A program made the translations under genes and the position numbers. The notes under the pieces were generated by a model, which did no database searches, was not told where the DNA came from, and saw only the letters and a list, made by a program, of their open reading frames with translations. This document shows positions 15,364 to 24,072 of a DNA stretch of 49,960 nt, in pieces. The stretch comes from Hydrogenophaga sp. (GTDB lineage Bacteria > Pseudomonadota > Gammaproteobacteria > Burkholderiales > Burkholderiaceae_C): assembly GCF_018780385.1 (NCBI RefSeq), contig NZ_JADMJO010000006.1, forward strand, positions 1 through 49,960. Reading direction: 5' to 3'. Each line of letters opens with the position of its first letter. The first letter of the stretch is position 1.

Positions 15364-16695
15364 TCAGTGGAACTGCTCTTCTTCGGTCGAGCCGGTCAGG
15401 GCCTTCACGCTGGAGGAGCCGCCCTGGATCACGGTGGTCACGTCGTCGAAGTAGCCGGCGCCGACTTCCTGCTGGTGCGACACGAAGGTGTAACCCTTGT
15501 CGCGTGCGGCGAATTCCGGCTCCTGCACCATGTTCGTGTAGTGCTTCATGCCTTCGCCGCGAGCGTAGGCGTGGGCGAACTGGAAGGTGTTGAACCAGTT
15601 GATGTGGATGCCGGCCAGCGTGATGAACTGGTACTTGTAGCCCAGCGCTGCCAGGTCTTCCTGGAACGAGGCGATCTGCTTGTCGTTGAGGTTCTTCTTC
15701 CAGTTGAACGATGGCGAGCAGTTGTACGACAGCAGCTTGCCGGGGCAAGCTGCCTGCACGGCCTGGGCGAATTCGCGGGCAAAGCCGATGTCGGGCACAC
15801 CGGTCTCGCACCACACCAGGTCAGCGTAGGGCGCGTAAGCGATGCCACGGCTGATGGCTTGTTCCAGGCCGTTCTTGACGCGGTAGAAACCTTCCTGCGT
15901 GCGCTCGCCGGTCAGGAAGGGCTTGTCGTTGGCGTCGTGGTCACTGGTGATGAGGTTGGCGGCTTCGGCATCGGTGCGGGCCAGCACGATGGTGGAGACA
16001 CCCATCACGTCGGCGGCGAAGCGCGCGGCGATGAGCTTTTCACAGGCCTCGTGGGTGGGCACGAGCACCTTGCCACCCATGTGGCCGCATTTCTTCACGG
16101 CGGCCAGCTGGTCTTCGAAGTGCACGCCAGCGGCACCGGCGGCGATCATGTTCTTCATCAGCTCGAAGGCGTTCAACACACCACCGAAACCAGCTTCGGC
16201 ATCGGCCACGATCGGCAGAAAGTAATCGATGAACTCAGGGCTGCCCGGCTCGATGCCACGGCCCCACTGGATTTCGTCGGCACGCTTGAAGGTGTTGTTG
16301 ATGCGGCGAACCATGGTGGGCACCGAGTCGTAGGCGTAGAGCGACTGGTCGGGGTACATGGTCTCGGAGGTGTTGCCGTCGGCGGCGACTTGCCAGCCCG
16401 ACAGGTACACGGCTTCCAGACCAGCCTTGGCCTGCTGCATGGCCTGGCCGGCGGAGATGGCACCGAAGGCGTTCACGTAGCCCTTTTTGGAGCCGCCGTT
16501 GACCTTGTCCCACAGCTTCTCGGCACCGCGCTTGGCCAGCGTGTGCTCGATGTTCATGCTACCCCGCAGGCGCACGACGTCGGCGGCGGAGTAACCGCGC
16601 TTGACACCCTTCCAGCGTGGGTTGGTTGCCCAGTCTTTTTCCAGGGCTTCGATTTGTTGCTGGCGGCTCAGTTGCTCGGTCAGGGATTGAGGCAT
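15364..16695 (-). CDS. aceA: Isocitrate lyase
   Basis: The 443-residue enzyme splits isocitrate into succinate and glyoxylate, the first step of the glyoxylate shunt used for growth on acetate and other C2 sources. The active-site signature KKCGHMGGK is present, as are the N-terminal [20 protein letters not shown] and the GDHDAN-type metal site region. Length is that of the compact bacterial class. The ATG at 16695 has GGAG ten bases upstream; an in-frame ATG at 16746 would add unrelated residues. A pair of TCTTATAnAAGA sites lies 90-130 bp upstream. No malate synthase is encoded nearby, so it must be elsewhere. Confidence 0.96.
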   Translation of the reverse strand: MPQSLTEQLSRQQQIEALEKDWATNPRWKGVKRGYSAADVVRLRGSMNIEHTLAKRGAEKLWDKVNGGSKKGYVNAFGAISAGQAMQQAKAGLEAVYLSGWQVAADGNTSETMYPDQSLYAYDSVPTMVRRINNTFKRADEIQWGRGIEPGSPEFIDYFLPIVADAEAGFGGVLNAFELMKNMIAAGAAGVHFEDQLAAVKKCGHMGGKVLVPTHEACEKLIAARFAADVMGVSTIVLARTDAEAANLITSDHDANDKPFLTGERTQEGFYRVKNGLEQAISRGIAYAPYADLVWCETGVPDIGFAREFAQAVQAACPGKLLSYNCSPSFNWKKNLNDKQIASFQEDLAALGYKYQFITLAGIHINWFNTFQFAHAYARGEGMKHYTNMVQEPEFAARDKGYTFVSHQQEVGAGYFDDVTTVIQGGSSSVKALTGSTEEEQFH

Positions 16696-16785
16696 GGGGA
16701 TACTCCGTGAGGTTGATGGAACAGGGTCGGCTTCGGGGTGGTGCAAGTTTGCTTGCAGAGCCGCAGCCAGTGCATTGACTTTAAG

Positions 16786-16827
16786 TCTTATAGAAGAGTT
16801 TTTGAAGCTCTTATGTCTTATATAAGA
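16786..16827. promoter_or_regulatory. Twin palindromic operator sites upstream of aceA
   Basis: TCTTATATAAGA at 16816-16827 is a perfect 12-bp palindrome, and TCTTATAGAAGA at 16786-16797 is a one-mismatch copy 30 bp away, about three helical turns. The AT-rich 296-bp gap 16696-16991 also holds an inverted pair TGCGGAA/TTCCGCA (16877-16883 and 16909-16915). Palindromes of this type suit GntR-family regulators. The gap must also carry the promoter of the divergent transporter gene. Confidence 0.5.
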
Positions 16828-16991
16828 GAAAAACTTTTTCTTTGTTTATCAACGATATTTTTATAATTTTTCTCAATGCGGAATTATATTTCTTGTATTG
16901 AGGAATTTTTCCGCACCGCAGCAATCTTGAATTTCACAATAAGAAATTGCCAACTCTCATCCCGAAAAGTGGCGAAGCTGGGGCTTCGGGC

Positions 16992-17963
16992 ATGATCCAG
17001 CCCACTTCCGAATCGATCGATCCAGTGAATCCCATCCCTCCCCTGAACCGCTGGTGGGCCTATGCCAGCCTCGCGCTGAGCATGTCACTTGTGGGCAGCT
17101 ATGTCGCCCTGTCCAAGCCGCTGGTGCTTGTGTTTCCCATCTTCTTGCTCGCCTGGCTGCGGTTCGGCATTGGCGGACTGGCCATGGGGCGCTGGTTGAA
17201 GAAGCCGCCGGCCGAGCCGCCGATCACGCCGCACACGCGCTGGCTCCTGTTCCTTGAATCGTTCCTCGGCAACTTCCTCTTTTCCATCTGCATGCTGTTT
17301 GGCGTGAGCATGACCACGGCCGTGGCCGCCGGCGTGGTGATGTCGTCCATTCCGGCGGTGGTCGCGGTGCTGAGCTGGATCTTCCTGCGCGAGCGCATCG
17401 GCTGGCGCAGCGCAGCCGGTATCGCATGCGCGGCCATCGGCATTGGCCTGTTTTCGCTGCAGAAGGTTGACAGCGGTGTGGCGGTCGACAACAGCGGTCC
17501 GTTCGGCATCAGCCGAGCCCTCTTGGGCAATCTGCTGGTGTTCGCAGCGGTGGTGTGCGAAGCGTCTTACGTGGTGATCGGCAAGCGCCTCACCGAAGGC
17601 CTGGGCCCCAAACGCATATCGGCCATCATCAATTTGTGGGGCTTTGCACTGGTCACACCGTTCGGACTGTGGGCCGCGTGGTCGTTCGACTTCGGCACCG
17701 TGAGTTTGCCGATCTGGACCCTGCTGGTGTTCTACGCGCTGGCGGCCAGTGTGTGGACGGTGTGGCTCTGGATGACGGGCCTGAAGACCGTGCCGGCGTC
17801 TCAGGCGGGCGTGTTCACCGTGATGCTGCCGGTGAGCGCGGCGGCCATTGGCGTGCTGTTCATGGGCGAACGTCTCACCGCCATGCAGGTGGTTGCCTTT
17901 GGCATCGCCCTGCTCGGGCTCGTACTGGCCACTCTGCCCTCCCGGCGCCCGACACAGGCCTGA
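16992..17963 (+). CDS. EamA/DMT-superfamily transporter
   Basis: The 323-residue protein has about ten hydrophobic segments arranged as two EamA repeats of about 140 residues (roughly 15-150 and 180-315), typical of drug/metabolite transporters in the inner membrane. Conserved loop elements include GVVMSSIPAVVAVLSWIFLRERIGWR and the second-repeat VFTVMLPVSAAAIGVLFMGERL. Members export amino acids or other small molecules; the substrate cannot be told from sequence. The start at 16992 is one of several; an ATG at 16947 would add 15 residues, and neither has a clear ribosome binding site. It is divergent from aceA, and its end nearly touches the convergent TauE/SafE-type gene. Confidence 0.85.
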   Translation: MIQPTSESIDPVNPIPPLNRWWAYASLALSMSLVGSYVALSKPLVLVFPIFLLAWLRFGIGGLAMGRWLKKPPAEPPITPHTRWLLFLESFLGNFLFSICMLFGVSMTTAVAAGVVMSSIPAVVAVLSWIFLRERIGWRSAAGIACAAIGIGLFSLQKVDSGVAVDNSGPFGISRALLGNLLVFAAVVCEASYVVIGKRLTEGLGPKRISAIINLWGFALVTPFGLWAAWSFDFGTVSLPIWTLLVFYALAASVWTVWLWMTGLKTVPASQAGVFTVMLPVSAAAIGVLFMGERLTAMQVVAFGIALLGLVLATLPSRRPTQA

Positions 17964-17964
17964 G

Positions 17965-18636
17965 TCACAGGCACCAGAGCCCGGTGGGCTGGGTGATGCC
18001 CATCCACAACGCCCACCCGGAGGTCACCGCCAGCGCCAGGCCGGCCAGCCGGATGCCCCAAGCGCCGGATCGCGCACCGTTCAGCCGCAGCAGCAGCCAC
18101 GGAGCGGCGGTCAATGAGATCGAGGTGCCGATGGAAAACAACGCCATGATCGCCGCGCCCTCCAGCGCGTTGGCTGAGAGAGACGCCACCAGCAACGCCG
18201 AGTACAGCAAGCCGCAGGGCATCAGCGCCCAGGCCACGCCCAGCACCACCGGCGCGCGTTGGCCCATGGACATCAACACCGGACGTGCCTTGCGCCAGAT
18301 GTTCTGACCCATGGTCTCGATCCAGGCCGGCTGGCGCGCGCGCCACAACAGCGTCATGCCCAGCAGCAAGGCCGCCACGTGGAACGAGGTCCACACCGGG
18401 CGGATCACCGTGGTGTTGGTGCCCAGCCAGGCCAAGCCTTGAACGGAGCCTGCAGCGAAAGCACCGAACAGCGCATAGCCGACCATGCGGCTGACCTGGA
18501 AGGTCCACAGGGCCTGTGTGCTGCGCACACCCGCGGCACGGCTGATGCCGGCGCAGGCCGCGCCGCACATGGCCACGCAGTGGGGGCCGCCCACCACGCC
18601 CATGAACAGGGCCGTGATCGCCATCGAGGTTTGCAT
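17965..18636 (-). CDS. TauE/SafE (UreH-like) family membrane protein next to hemN
   Basis: The 223-residue protein has about six hydrophobic segments. The N-terminus contains GGPHCVAMCGAACAG, with Cys residues close to the first membrane segment, and the middle has the mirrored LMPCGLLYSALLVA. This pattern marks the sulfite exporter TauE/SafE (UreH-like) group often found beside cbb3 oxidase genes, where a role in copper or heme delivery to the oxidase has been suggested. The paired GxHC...MCG and MPCG motifs could bind metal. The start at 18636 follows the hemN stop by 19 bp; the open frame extends upstream into hemN. Exact substrate is unknown. Confidence 0.8.
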   Translation of the reverse strand: MQTSMAITALFMGVVGGPHCVAMCGAACAGISRAAGVRSTQALWTFQVSRMVGYALFGAFAAGSVQGLAWLGTNTTVIRPVWTSFHVAALLLGMTLLWRARQPAWIETMGQNIWRKARPVLMSMGQRAPVVLGVAWALMPCGLLYSALLVASLSANALEGAAIMALFSIGTSISLTAAPWLLLRLNGARSGAWGIRLAGLALAVTSGWALWMGITQPTGLWCL

Positions 18637-18655
18637 GGGGCCAATGTAGTGCAGC

Positions 18656-20035
18656 TCAGATGATCCTGGAGAACCGCGCGCGGTCCTGGTCCACCCGCAG
18701 GTGTTTGTCGAACACCATGGCGATGGCACGCACCAGGTACCAGCCTGCCTCGGTCACCTGCAGCCCGGCCTCGTCCATGCGCACCAGCCCGTGCTCGGCC
18801 AAGCCCTCGAGGATCTCCAGCTCGGGCGCGAAATGGCTCCTGAAATCGATCAGGTGCCCGAGTTCGATCGACTCGAACTGCAGTTCGCCCTGGCACATCA
18901 AGGACATGATCACCGCGCGGCGCAGCAGGTCGTCGCGCGTGAGCGCCAGTCCGCGCACGATCGGCAGGCGGCCTTGGTCGAGCATGTCGCGGTACTCCTC
19001 CAGCGTCTTGGCATTCTGGCTGTAGGTGGCACCGATGCGGCCAATGGCCGAAACGCCGAGTGCGATCAGGTCGCAGTCGGGCTGGGTGCTGTAGCCCTGG
19101 AAGTTGCGGTGCAGCCGGCCCTGGCGCTTGGCCACGGCCAAGGCGTCGGTGGGCAGGGCAAAGTGGTCCATGCCCACGTACACGTAGCCAGCGTCCTGCA
19201 GGGCGTCGAGTGAAGCCGACAGCATGGACAGCTTGGCGCTGCCGCTGGGCAGCTCGGCAGCGATGATGCGCCGCTGCGGTTTGAAGCGCGAGGGCAGGTG
19301 CGCATAGGCGTAGAGCGCGATCCGGTCCGGGCGCAACTCATTGACCTGCGCGAGCGTGCGTGCAAAAGATTCGGGGGTCTGCAAAGGCAGGCCGTAGATC
19401 AGGTCGACATTGATCGATTCGAAGCCGATGCGCCGCGCCGCAGCCACCAAGGCGAACACCTGCTCTGCAGGCTGGATGCGGTGCACCGCCTTTTGCACAG
19501 TGGGGTCGAAATCCTGCACGCCGAAGCTCAGGCGGTTGAAGCCCAGACGGGCCAGCGTGCGCAACCGCTCTTCGGTCACGGTGCGCGGATCCACCTCGAT
19601 CGAATACTCGCCGCCCGGCACCAGCGTGAAATGCGAGCGCAGCATGCTCATGAGGTCTTCAAGCTCGCTGTCCGACAGGAAGGTCGGCGTGCCGCCGCCC
19701 AGATGCAGCTGCGACACGTTCTGGCCCGAACCGACGTGTGCCACCTGCAGTTCCACCTCCAGCGCAAGGTAGCGCAGGTATTCGGCGGCTCGTTCGTGGT
19801 GCTTGGTGATCACCTTGTTGCAGGCGCAGTAATAGCAAACCGATTCGCAGAACGGAATGTGCACATACAGCGAGAGCGGCAACGCCATCGATCCCACCTT
19901 GCGCTGCTCAAGCGCCTGAACGTAGTCCTGCTCAGTGAAAGCTTCAACAAAGCGGTCGGCGGTGGGGTACGAGGTGTAGCGCGGTCCGGGGATGTCGAAC
20001 CGGCGAAGCAAGTCATCGGAAATGGTGTGGCTCAC
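18656..20035 (-). CDS. hemN: Oxygen-independent coproporphyrinogen III oxidase
   Basis: HemN is a radical-SAM enzyme that turns coproporphyrinogen III into protoporphyrinogen IX without oxygen, so that heme can be made under low oxygen. The [4Fe-4S]-binding CxxxCxxC is at Cys63, Cys67 and Cys70 (PFCESVCYYCACN), and GGGTPTFL and the C-terminal HemN domain follow. A GTG start at 20035 with GGGAGA just upstream gives 459 residues, the normal size; in-frame ATGs at 20098, 20131 and 20158 would add unrelated residues across the FNR site. A perfect FNR box lies about 60 bp upstream. It is divergent from fnr. Confidence 0.94.
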   Translation of the reverse strand: MSHTISDDLLRRFDIPGPRYTSYPTADRFVEAFTEQDYVQALEQRKVGSMALPLSLYVHIPFCESVCYYCACNKVITKHHERAAEYLRYLALEVELQVAHVGSGQNVSQLHLGGGTPTFLSDSELEDLMSMLRSHFTLVPGGEYSIEVDPRTVTEERLRTLARLGFNRLSFGVQDFDPTVQKAVHRIQPAEQVFALVAAARRIGFESINVDLIYGLPLQTPESFARTLAQVNELRPDRIALYAYAHLPSRFKPQRRIIAAELPSGSAKLSMLSASLDALQDAGYVYVGMDHFALPTDALAVAKRQGRLHRNFQGYSTQPDCDLIALGVSAIGRIGATYSQNAKTLEEYRDMLDQGRLPIVRGLALTRDDLLRRAVIMSLMCQGELQFESIELGHLIDFRSHFAPELEILEGLAEHGLVRMDEAGLQVTEAGWYLVRAIAMVFDKHLRVDQDRARFSRII

Positions 20036-20087
20036 AGGTGTCTCCCAATCAATGGGGCCACTGTGCAGCACCACAGCGCTGCAGCCC

Positions 20088-20101
20088 TTGATCTTCATCA
20101 A
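20088..20101. promoter_or_regulatory. FNR-type binding site between hemN and fnr
   Basis: TTGATCTTCATCAA is a perfect match to the FNR/Anr consensus TTGAT-N4-ATCAA. Its centre is about 60 bp from the hemN start and about 88 bp from the fnr start, so it may control hemN, fnr itself or both. Confidence 0.85.
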
Positions 20102-20182
20102 CAGACGGCACGGCGAACGGCTCTTCTCCATGGACACCCCAGGGGGGTATGCTGTCACCTGTCACACATTCCCGGATTCTGT

Positions 20183-20902
20183 ATGGATGCCCACACGATC
20201 AAAGTTGCCTGCTCCAGCTGCAACCTGCGCGAACTCTGTCTGCCCATGGGCTTGAACCCGGACGAGATGGACAAACTGGATCGCGTGATATCCACCCGCA
20301 AGCGCATCAAGCGCGGTCAACCGCTCTTCAACGTGGGTGACAAGTTCACCTCCCTCTACGCCGTGCGCTCGGGCTTTTTCAAGACCTGCGTGACCACCGC
20401 AGACGGCCGCGACCAGGTGACCGGCTTCCAGATGACGGGCGAGATCATCGGCATGGACGGCATCGTGAGCGACCACCACTCCTGCGACGCCATCGCGCTG
20501 GAAGACGCCGAGGTCTGCATCATGCCGTTCGATCAGGTCGAGGAGCTCTCGCGTGAATTCACCACGCTGCAGCACCACGTGCACAAGATCCTGAGCCGCG
20601 AGATCGTGCGCGAGCACGGCGTGATGCTGCTGTTGGGCAGCATGCGGGCCGAGGAACGGCTGGCTGCCTTCCTGCTCAACCTGGTGCAGCGCCTGCACGC
20701 GCGCGGCTTCTCACAATCCGAATTCGTGCTGCGCATGACGCGCGAGGAGATCGGCAGCTACCTGGGCATGAAACTGGAGACGGTGAGCCGCACGTTCTCC
20801 AAGTTCGTGGAGGACGGCATCATCGACGTGAAGCAGCGTTACGTGCACATCAAGAACGTCGACGCCCTCCGGCAGATCGTCAACCCTCAAACCTGTTCCT
20901 GA
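20183..20902 (+). CDS. fnr: FNR-type oxygen-sensing transcription regulator
   Basis: The 239-residue protein belongs to the CRP/FNR superfamily. Four Cys fit the oxygen-labile [4Fe-4S] cluster of true FNR proteins: Cys10, Cys13 and Cys19 (CSSCNLRELC) and Cys112 in EVCIMPF. A cyclic-nucleotide-like beta-roll, the long dimer helix and a C-terminal HTH follow. The recognition helix carries LETVSRTFSKF, whose E-x-V-S-R residues match those of FNR that read TTGAT. It is therefore the likely reader of the TTGAT-N4-ATCAA sites in this window. The ATG at 20183 gives a compact N-terminus with the first Cys at residue 10. It ends 33 bp before the convergent small membrane gene. Confidence 0.93.
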   Translation: MDAHTIKVACSSCNLRELCLPMGLNPDEMDKLDRVISTRKRIKRGQPLFNVGDKFTSLYAVRSGFFKTCVTTADGRDQVTGFQMTGEIIGMDGIVSDHHSCDAIALEDAEVCIMPFDQVEELSREFTTLQHHVHKILSREIVREHGVMLLLGSMRAEERLAAFLLNLVQRLHARGFSQSEFVLRMTREEIGSYLGMKLETVSRTFSKFVEDGIIDVKQRYVHIKNVDALRQIVNPQTCS

Positions 20903-20934
20903 AGCCCCCACGCTGCGCCCCAAGGCGGATCCGT

Positions 20935-21165
20935 TCAAAGCTCCGACGGCGGCACGGCTAAAAGCGTGGTGAGCGCACTCGACGCCATCGTCAACCCCCA
21001 GAACACGAAAAACGCCAGCGTGTAGACCGCTTCACGCGAGAGCGCCAGCGGCGAGCCGAACCAGTGCAGGTCGCTCGGGTCCACCAGCGCAAACACGATC
21101 ATCTCCAGCACGGCCGCCACCAGGAAGGCTGGCCATGCGATCCACATCAGGCGTTTTCCCCACAT
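20935..21165 (-). CDS. Small two-helix membrane protein of the cco cluster
   Basis: The 76-residue protein has two hydrophobic segments (about 6-28 and 48-68) separated by a short loop with LVDPSDLHWFGSPLALSREAVY. I do not recognise a named family; proteins of this size and place accompany cbb3 genes in related bacteria, as far as I remember. AGGGAGA upstream of the ATG at 21165 supports that start. It lies 31 bp after the FixH-like gene and is the last gene of the minus-strand cco block. A role in oxidase assembly or stability is only inferred from position. Confidence 0.65.
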   Translation of the reverse strand: MWGKRLMWIAWPAFLVAAVLEMIVFALVDPSDLHWFGSPLALSREAVYTLAFFVFWGLTMASSALTTLLAVPPSEL

Positions 21166-21196
21166 GGGCTGGTCTCCCTGTTGTTGTGGTGGCGGA

Positions 21197-21484
21197 TCAC
21201 TGGGCCGGGATGACCGGTGAAGCGGCGTTGTTGCGCGCCTGGTGGGCCGGCTGCAACTTGGCCAGCGCGTCGATGCGCGCCTGGCCTTGCAAGGCATGGG
21301 CGGCCTTGAAGTCGCGCTGGTAGTCGGCCTTGTTGAGCACCGGGTCGGCACCGTTGATGGCGAAGAAGGCGGCGGTGAGACTGGCTGCCACGCCCACCAG
21401 CGGCGCGCCCACCACCAGCCACATCTGCGGGGTGCGCCACCAGGCAGGGGCCGGGGCAGTCGTCATGGCATGGGATGAACTCAT
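21197..21484 (-). CDS. Short FixH/CcoH-like membrane protein
   Basis: The 95-residue protein has one membrane segment (about 20-45, WWRTPQMWLVVGAPLVGVAA) followed by NGADPVLNKADYQRDF, which resembles the start of FixH/CcoH proteins that help assemble cbb3 oxidase. The usual periplasmic beta domain of FixH is missing; instead there is a short Ala/Gln-rich tail. It sits directly after ccoG, where ccoH is expected. It may be a reduced CcoH or an unrelated small assembly protein. Confidence 0.6.
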   Translation of the reverse strand: MSSSHAMTTAPAPAWWRTPQMWLVVGAPLVGVAASLTAAFFAINGADPVLNKADYQRDFKAAHALQGQARIDALAKLQPAHQARNNAASPVIPAQ

Positions 21485-21509
21485 GGAAATCTCCTGAATA
21501 GGGGCTGGG

Positions 21510-22961
21510 TCAACGCGGCACGAGGAAGGCGGCCTTCTCGGTCACGCGGGCCACGTCGTCGCCGGTGGAACTGATGTTGAACTGGATCGGATGTGAGCCG
21601 CTCTCCGCCGTGCCGGGCGGGATCTGAACCCGCACCGCGGCCGAGCGCACCTCGGTGGGCAACACCTCGACCTCGGTCAGCGGGTCCAGCGTGATGCCCG
21701 GCAGGCCGGAGACGGTGATGGCGTAGCGCTGCGTCTTCTCGGTGGCGTTCATGATCTGCAGGCGGTACACGTTTTCGATGCGGCCCTGCTCCACCATGCG
21801 CGCCAGCGACCCGCGGTCACGCATCACGTCCACCCGCAGGGGCGTTCGCATGAACAGGCTCACACCCACCGCGGCGGTGATGGTCAACAGAATGGCCGAA
21901 TACACCAGCACGCGCGGGCGCATCGCGCGCTTGAGCATCTGCTTCGTGTTCCAGCCCTGCTCCACGCCGTTCTGGGTTGAAAACTTGATGAGGCCGCGCG
22001 GGTAGTTCATCCTGTCCATCACGTCATCGCACACGTCAACACACGCTGCGCAACCAATGCACTCGTACTGCAGGCCCTTGCGGATGTCGATGCCGGTGGG
22101 GCAGACCTGCACACACAAGGTGCAGTCCACACACGAGCCCAGGCCCAGCGCCACCGGGTCGGCCTTCTTCGAGCGCGGACCACGCGGCTCGCCACGCTTC
22201 TCGTCGTAGGTCACGATCATCGTGTCCTTGTCGAACATCGCGCTCTGGAAACGCGCGTACGGGCACATGTATTTGCACACCTGCTCGCGCAGGAAGCCGG
22301 CGTTGCCGTAGGTGGCAAAGCCGTAGAAGAAGATCCAGAAGGTCTGCCAGGGACCGAGCGAGGCGGCCAGGGACAGGGCAGCGAGCTCGCGGATGGGCGT
22401 GAAGTAGCCGACAAAGGTGAAGCCGGTCCACAGCGCAAAGGTGATCCACAGCACCTGCTTGAGCACGCGTTTGCCGAGCTTGGAGGCCGACATGTTCGCC
22501 GCGTCCAGTCGCAGGCGGGCCGAGCGGTCGCCCTCCACCTTCTTCTCGATCCACAGGAAGATCTCGGTGTACACCGTCTGCGGGCAGGCAAAGCCGCACC
22601 ACAGCCGCCCGGCCACCGCGGTGAACAGGAACAGCGAGAGCGCCGAGATGACCAGCAGGCCCGTGAGGTAAATGAAATCCTGCGGGTAAAGCACCAGACC
22701 GAAGATGTAGAAGCGCCGCACCTCCAGATCGAACAACACAGCCTGGCGCGCATTCCACTCCAGCCAGGGCAGACCGTAAAAAACGATCTGTGTTATCCAC
22801 ACCATGAGCCAGCGCCAGTTGGAAAACACACCCGAGACCGAGCGCGGATGGATCTTCTGGCTCGCCGCGTACAGCGACACCATCACATCGTCGTCTGCGG
22901 GCGCAGGCACGATGGGAATGACGGTGGCTGCGGGCTTGGCGGTGGACACGGGTGGATTCAA
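21510..22961 (-). CDS. ccoG: CcoG/FixG-type ferredoxin-like cbb3 assembly protein
   Basis: The 483-residue membrane protein has about five hydrophobic segments and a cytosolic bacterial ferredoxin domain near residues 255-310, with two CxxCxxCxxxCP-type clusters (CVDCTLCVQVCP and CIGCAACVDVC). A C-terminal Ig-like periplasmic domain (about 365-483) follows. CcoG has been linked to reduction of Cu(II) to Cu(I) for cbb3 oxidase assembly. The order ccoNOQP-ccoG is standard, and the ATG at 22961 lies 6 bp after the ccoP stop, so the genes are co-transcribed. Confidence 0.94.
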   Translation of the reverse strand: MNPPVSTAKPAATVIPIVPAPADDDVMVSLYAASQKIHPRSVSGVFSNWRWLMVWITQIVFYGLPWLEWNARQAVLFDLEVRRFYIFGLVLYPQDFIYLTGLLVISALSLFLFTAVAGRLWCGFACPQTVYTEIFLWIEKKVEGDRSARLRLDAANMSASKLGKRVLKQVLWITFALWTGFTFVGYFTPIRELAALSLAASLGPWQTFWIFFYGFATYGNAGFLREQVCKYMCPYARFQSAMFDKDTMIVTYDEKRGEPRGPRSKKADPVALGLGSCVDCTLCVQVCPTGIDIRKGLQYECIGCAACVDVCDDVMDRMNYPRGLIKFSTQNGVEQGWNTKQMLKRAMRPRVLVYSAILLTITAAVGVSLFMRTPLRVDVMRDRGSLARMVEQGRIENVYRLQIMNATEKTQRYAITVSGLPGITLDPLTEVEVLPTEVRSAAVRVQIPPGTAESGSHPIQFNISSTGDDVARVTEKAAFLVPR

Positions 22962-22967
22962 CAGGAC

Positions 22968-23885
22968 TCAGTTGGCCGCGCCAGGGGGCTTGTTGGACAT
23001 GCCCCAGACATAGGCCGTCAGCACGTGAATCTGGTCGGCATTGAGCTTGCCCGCCTGCGCCGGCATCTGGTTGGTGAAACCATTGGTCACGGCGCGCGTG
23101 ATGGCTTCTTCGCCCCAGCCGTGCAGCCAGATGCCATCGGTCAGGTTGGGTGCGCCCAGCGCGGTGTTGCCCTTGCCGTCGGCGCCATGGCAGGCGGCAC
23201 AAACGGCAAACTTGGCGCGGCCTTGCGATGCGCGAATCGAGTCGTGCGGCGTGGCCGACAGGCTCAAGACGTAGTGGGCCACATTGCGAACGTCGTCGGG
23301 CGTGCCCACGGCAGCAGCCAAGGGGGGCATCATGCCGATGCGGCCCTGCGTGAGCGTGGTCTTGATGGCGGCGGGGTCCCCGCCGTGCAGCCAGTCACCG
23401 TCGGTGAGGTTGGGAAAGCTGCGGGCGCCACGCGCGTCCGAGCCGTGGCACTGCGCGCAGTTGTTCATGTACAGCCGCTCACCCACGGCCATGGCCGGCG
23501 CGTCACCCGACAGTTGCTCGGGCGAGAGGCCGTTGAATCGCGCGTAAATGGGGGCGATGTCCTGCTGAGCCTTGTCCACCTCGGCCTGGTGCTGGCCTTG
23601 CGACGTCCAGCCCAGCAGGCCTTGGTATTTGCCGAAGGTGGGGTACAGCACGCCGTAGACCAGCGCGAAGATCACCGTGATGATGAACAGGTAGACCCAC
23701 CACCGTGGCAGCGGGTTGTTCATCTCTTGCAGGTCCTCGTCCCACACGTGGCCAGTGGTGTTGTCGGCCCGGGCCTTGACCTTGGTCGTGCCGCTGATCC
23801 ACAGCAGGACCACGCAGGCCAGGATGCTGACCAGGGTCAGCCCGGCCACATACCAGGACCAGAATTCGCTGGTGAAATCACTCAT
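22968..23885 (-). CDS. ccoP: Cytochrome cbb3 oxidase subunit III (diheme cytochrome c)
   Basis: The 305-residue subunit has two N-terminal membrane segments (about 12-32 and 62-82) and two cytochrome c domains in the periplasm. The heme c sites are CAQCH (Cys143-His147) and CAACH (Cys229-His233), with downstream Met ligands in GMMPPLA and NQMPAQ. It takes electrons from soluble cytochromes and passes them to CcoO. The N-terminus SDFTSEFWSWYVAGLTL is typical. It follows ccoQ by 33 bp. Confidence 0.96.
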   Translation of the reverse strand: MSDFTSEFWSWYVAGLTLVSILACVVLLWISGTTKVKARADNTTGHVWDEDLQEMNNPLPRWWVYLFIITVIFALVYGVLYPTFGKYQGLLGWTSQGQHQAEVDKAQQDIAPIYARFNGLSPEQLSGDAPAMAVGERLYMNNCAQCHGSDARGARSFPNLTDGDWLHGGDPAAIKTTLTQGRIGMMPPLAAAVGTPDDVRNVAHYVLSLSATPHDSIRASQGRAKFAVCAACHGADGKGNTALGAPNLTDGIWLHGWGEEAITRAVTNGFTNQMPAQAGKLNADQIHVLTAYVWGMSNKPPGAAN

Positions 23886-23918
23886 GATGTTTCTCTTGTT
23901 CTGACGGGTTCGCGGGGT

Positions 23919-24056
23919 TCATTCATCCTGAAAAGGCAGCTGCGCTGCCTCATCGAAGCGGTCCTTGTTCCGCTTGGACCAGGCCCAGACCACGATGCCC
24001 AGGAAGGTCAGCATGCTGACCACGGTGACGATGCTGCGCAGGTCGTTGATGTCCAT
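23919..24056 (-). CDS. ccoQ: Cytochrome cbb3 oxidase small subunit CcoQ
   Basis: This 45-residue protein reads MDINDLRSIVTVVSMLTFLG, has one membrane helix (about 8-27), then WAWSKRNKDRFDEAAQLPF and an acidic end. That is the CcoQ pattern: one helix followed by a charged stretch with RFDEAA. CcoQ stabilises the oxidase. It lies between ccoO and ccoP in the usual order, 16 bp after ccoO, with GGAGGA just before its ATG. Confidence 0.93.
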   Translation of the reverse strand: MDINDLRSIVTVVSMLTFLGIVVWAWSKRNKDRFDEAAQLPFQDE

Positions 24057-24072
24057 GGTGTCCTCCGTGGGG

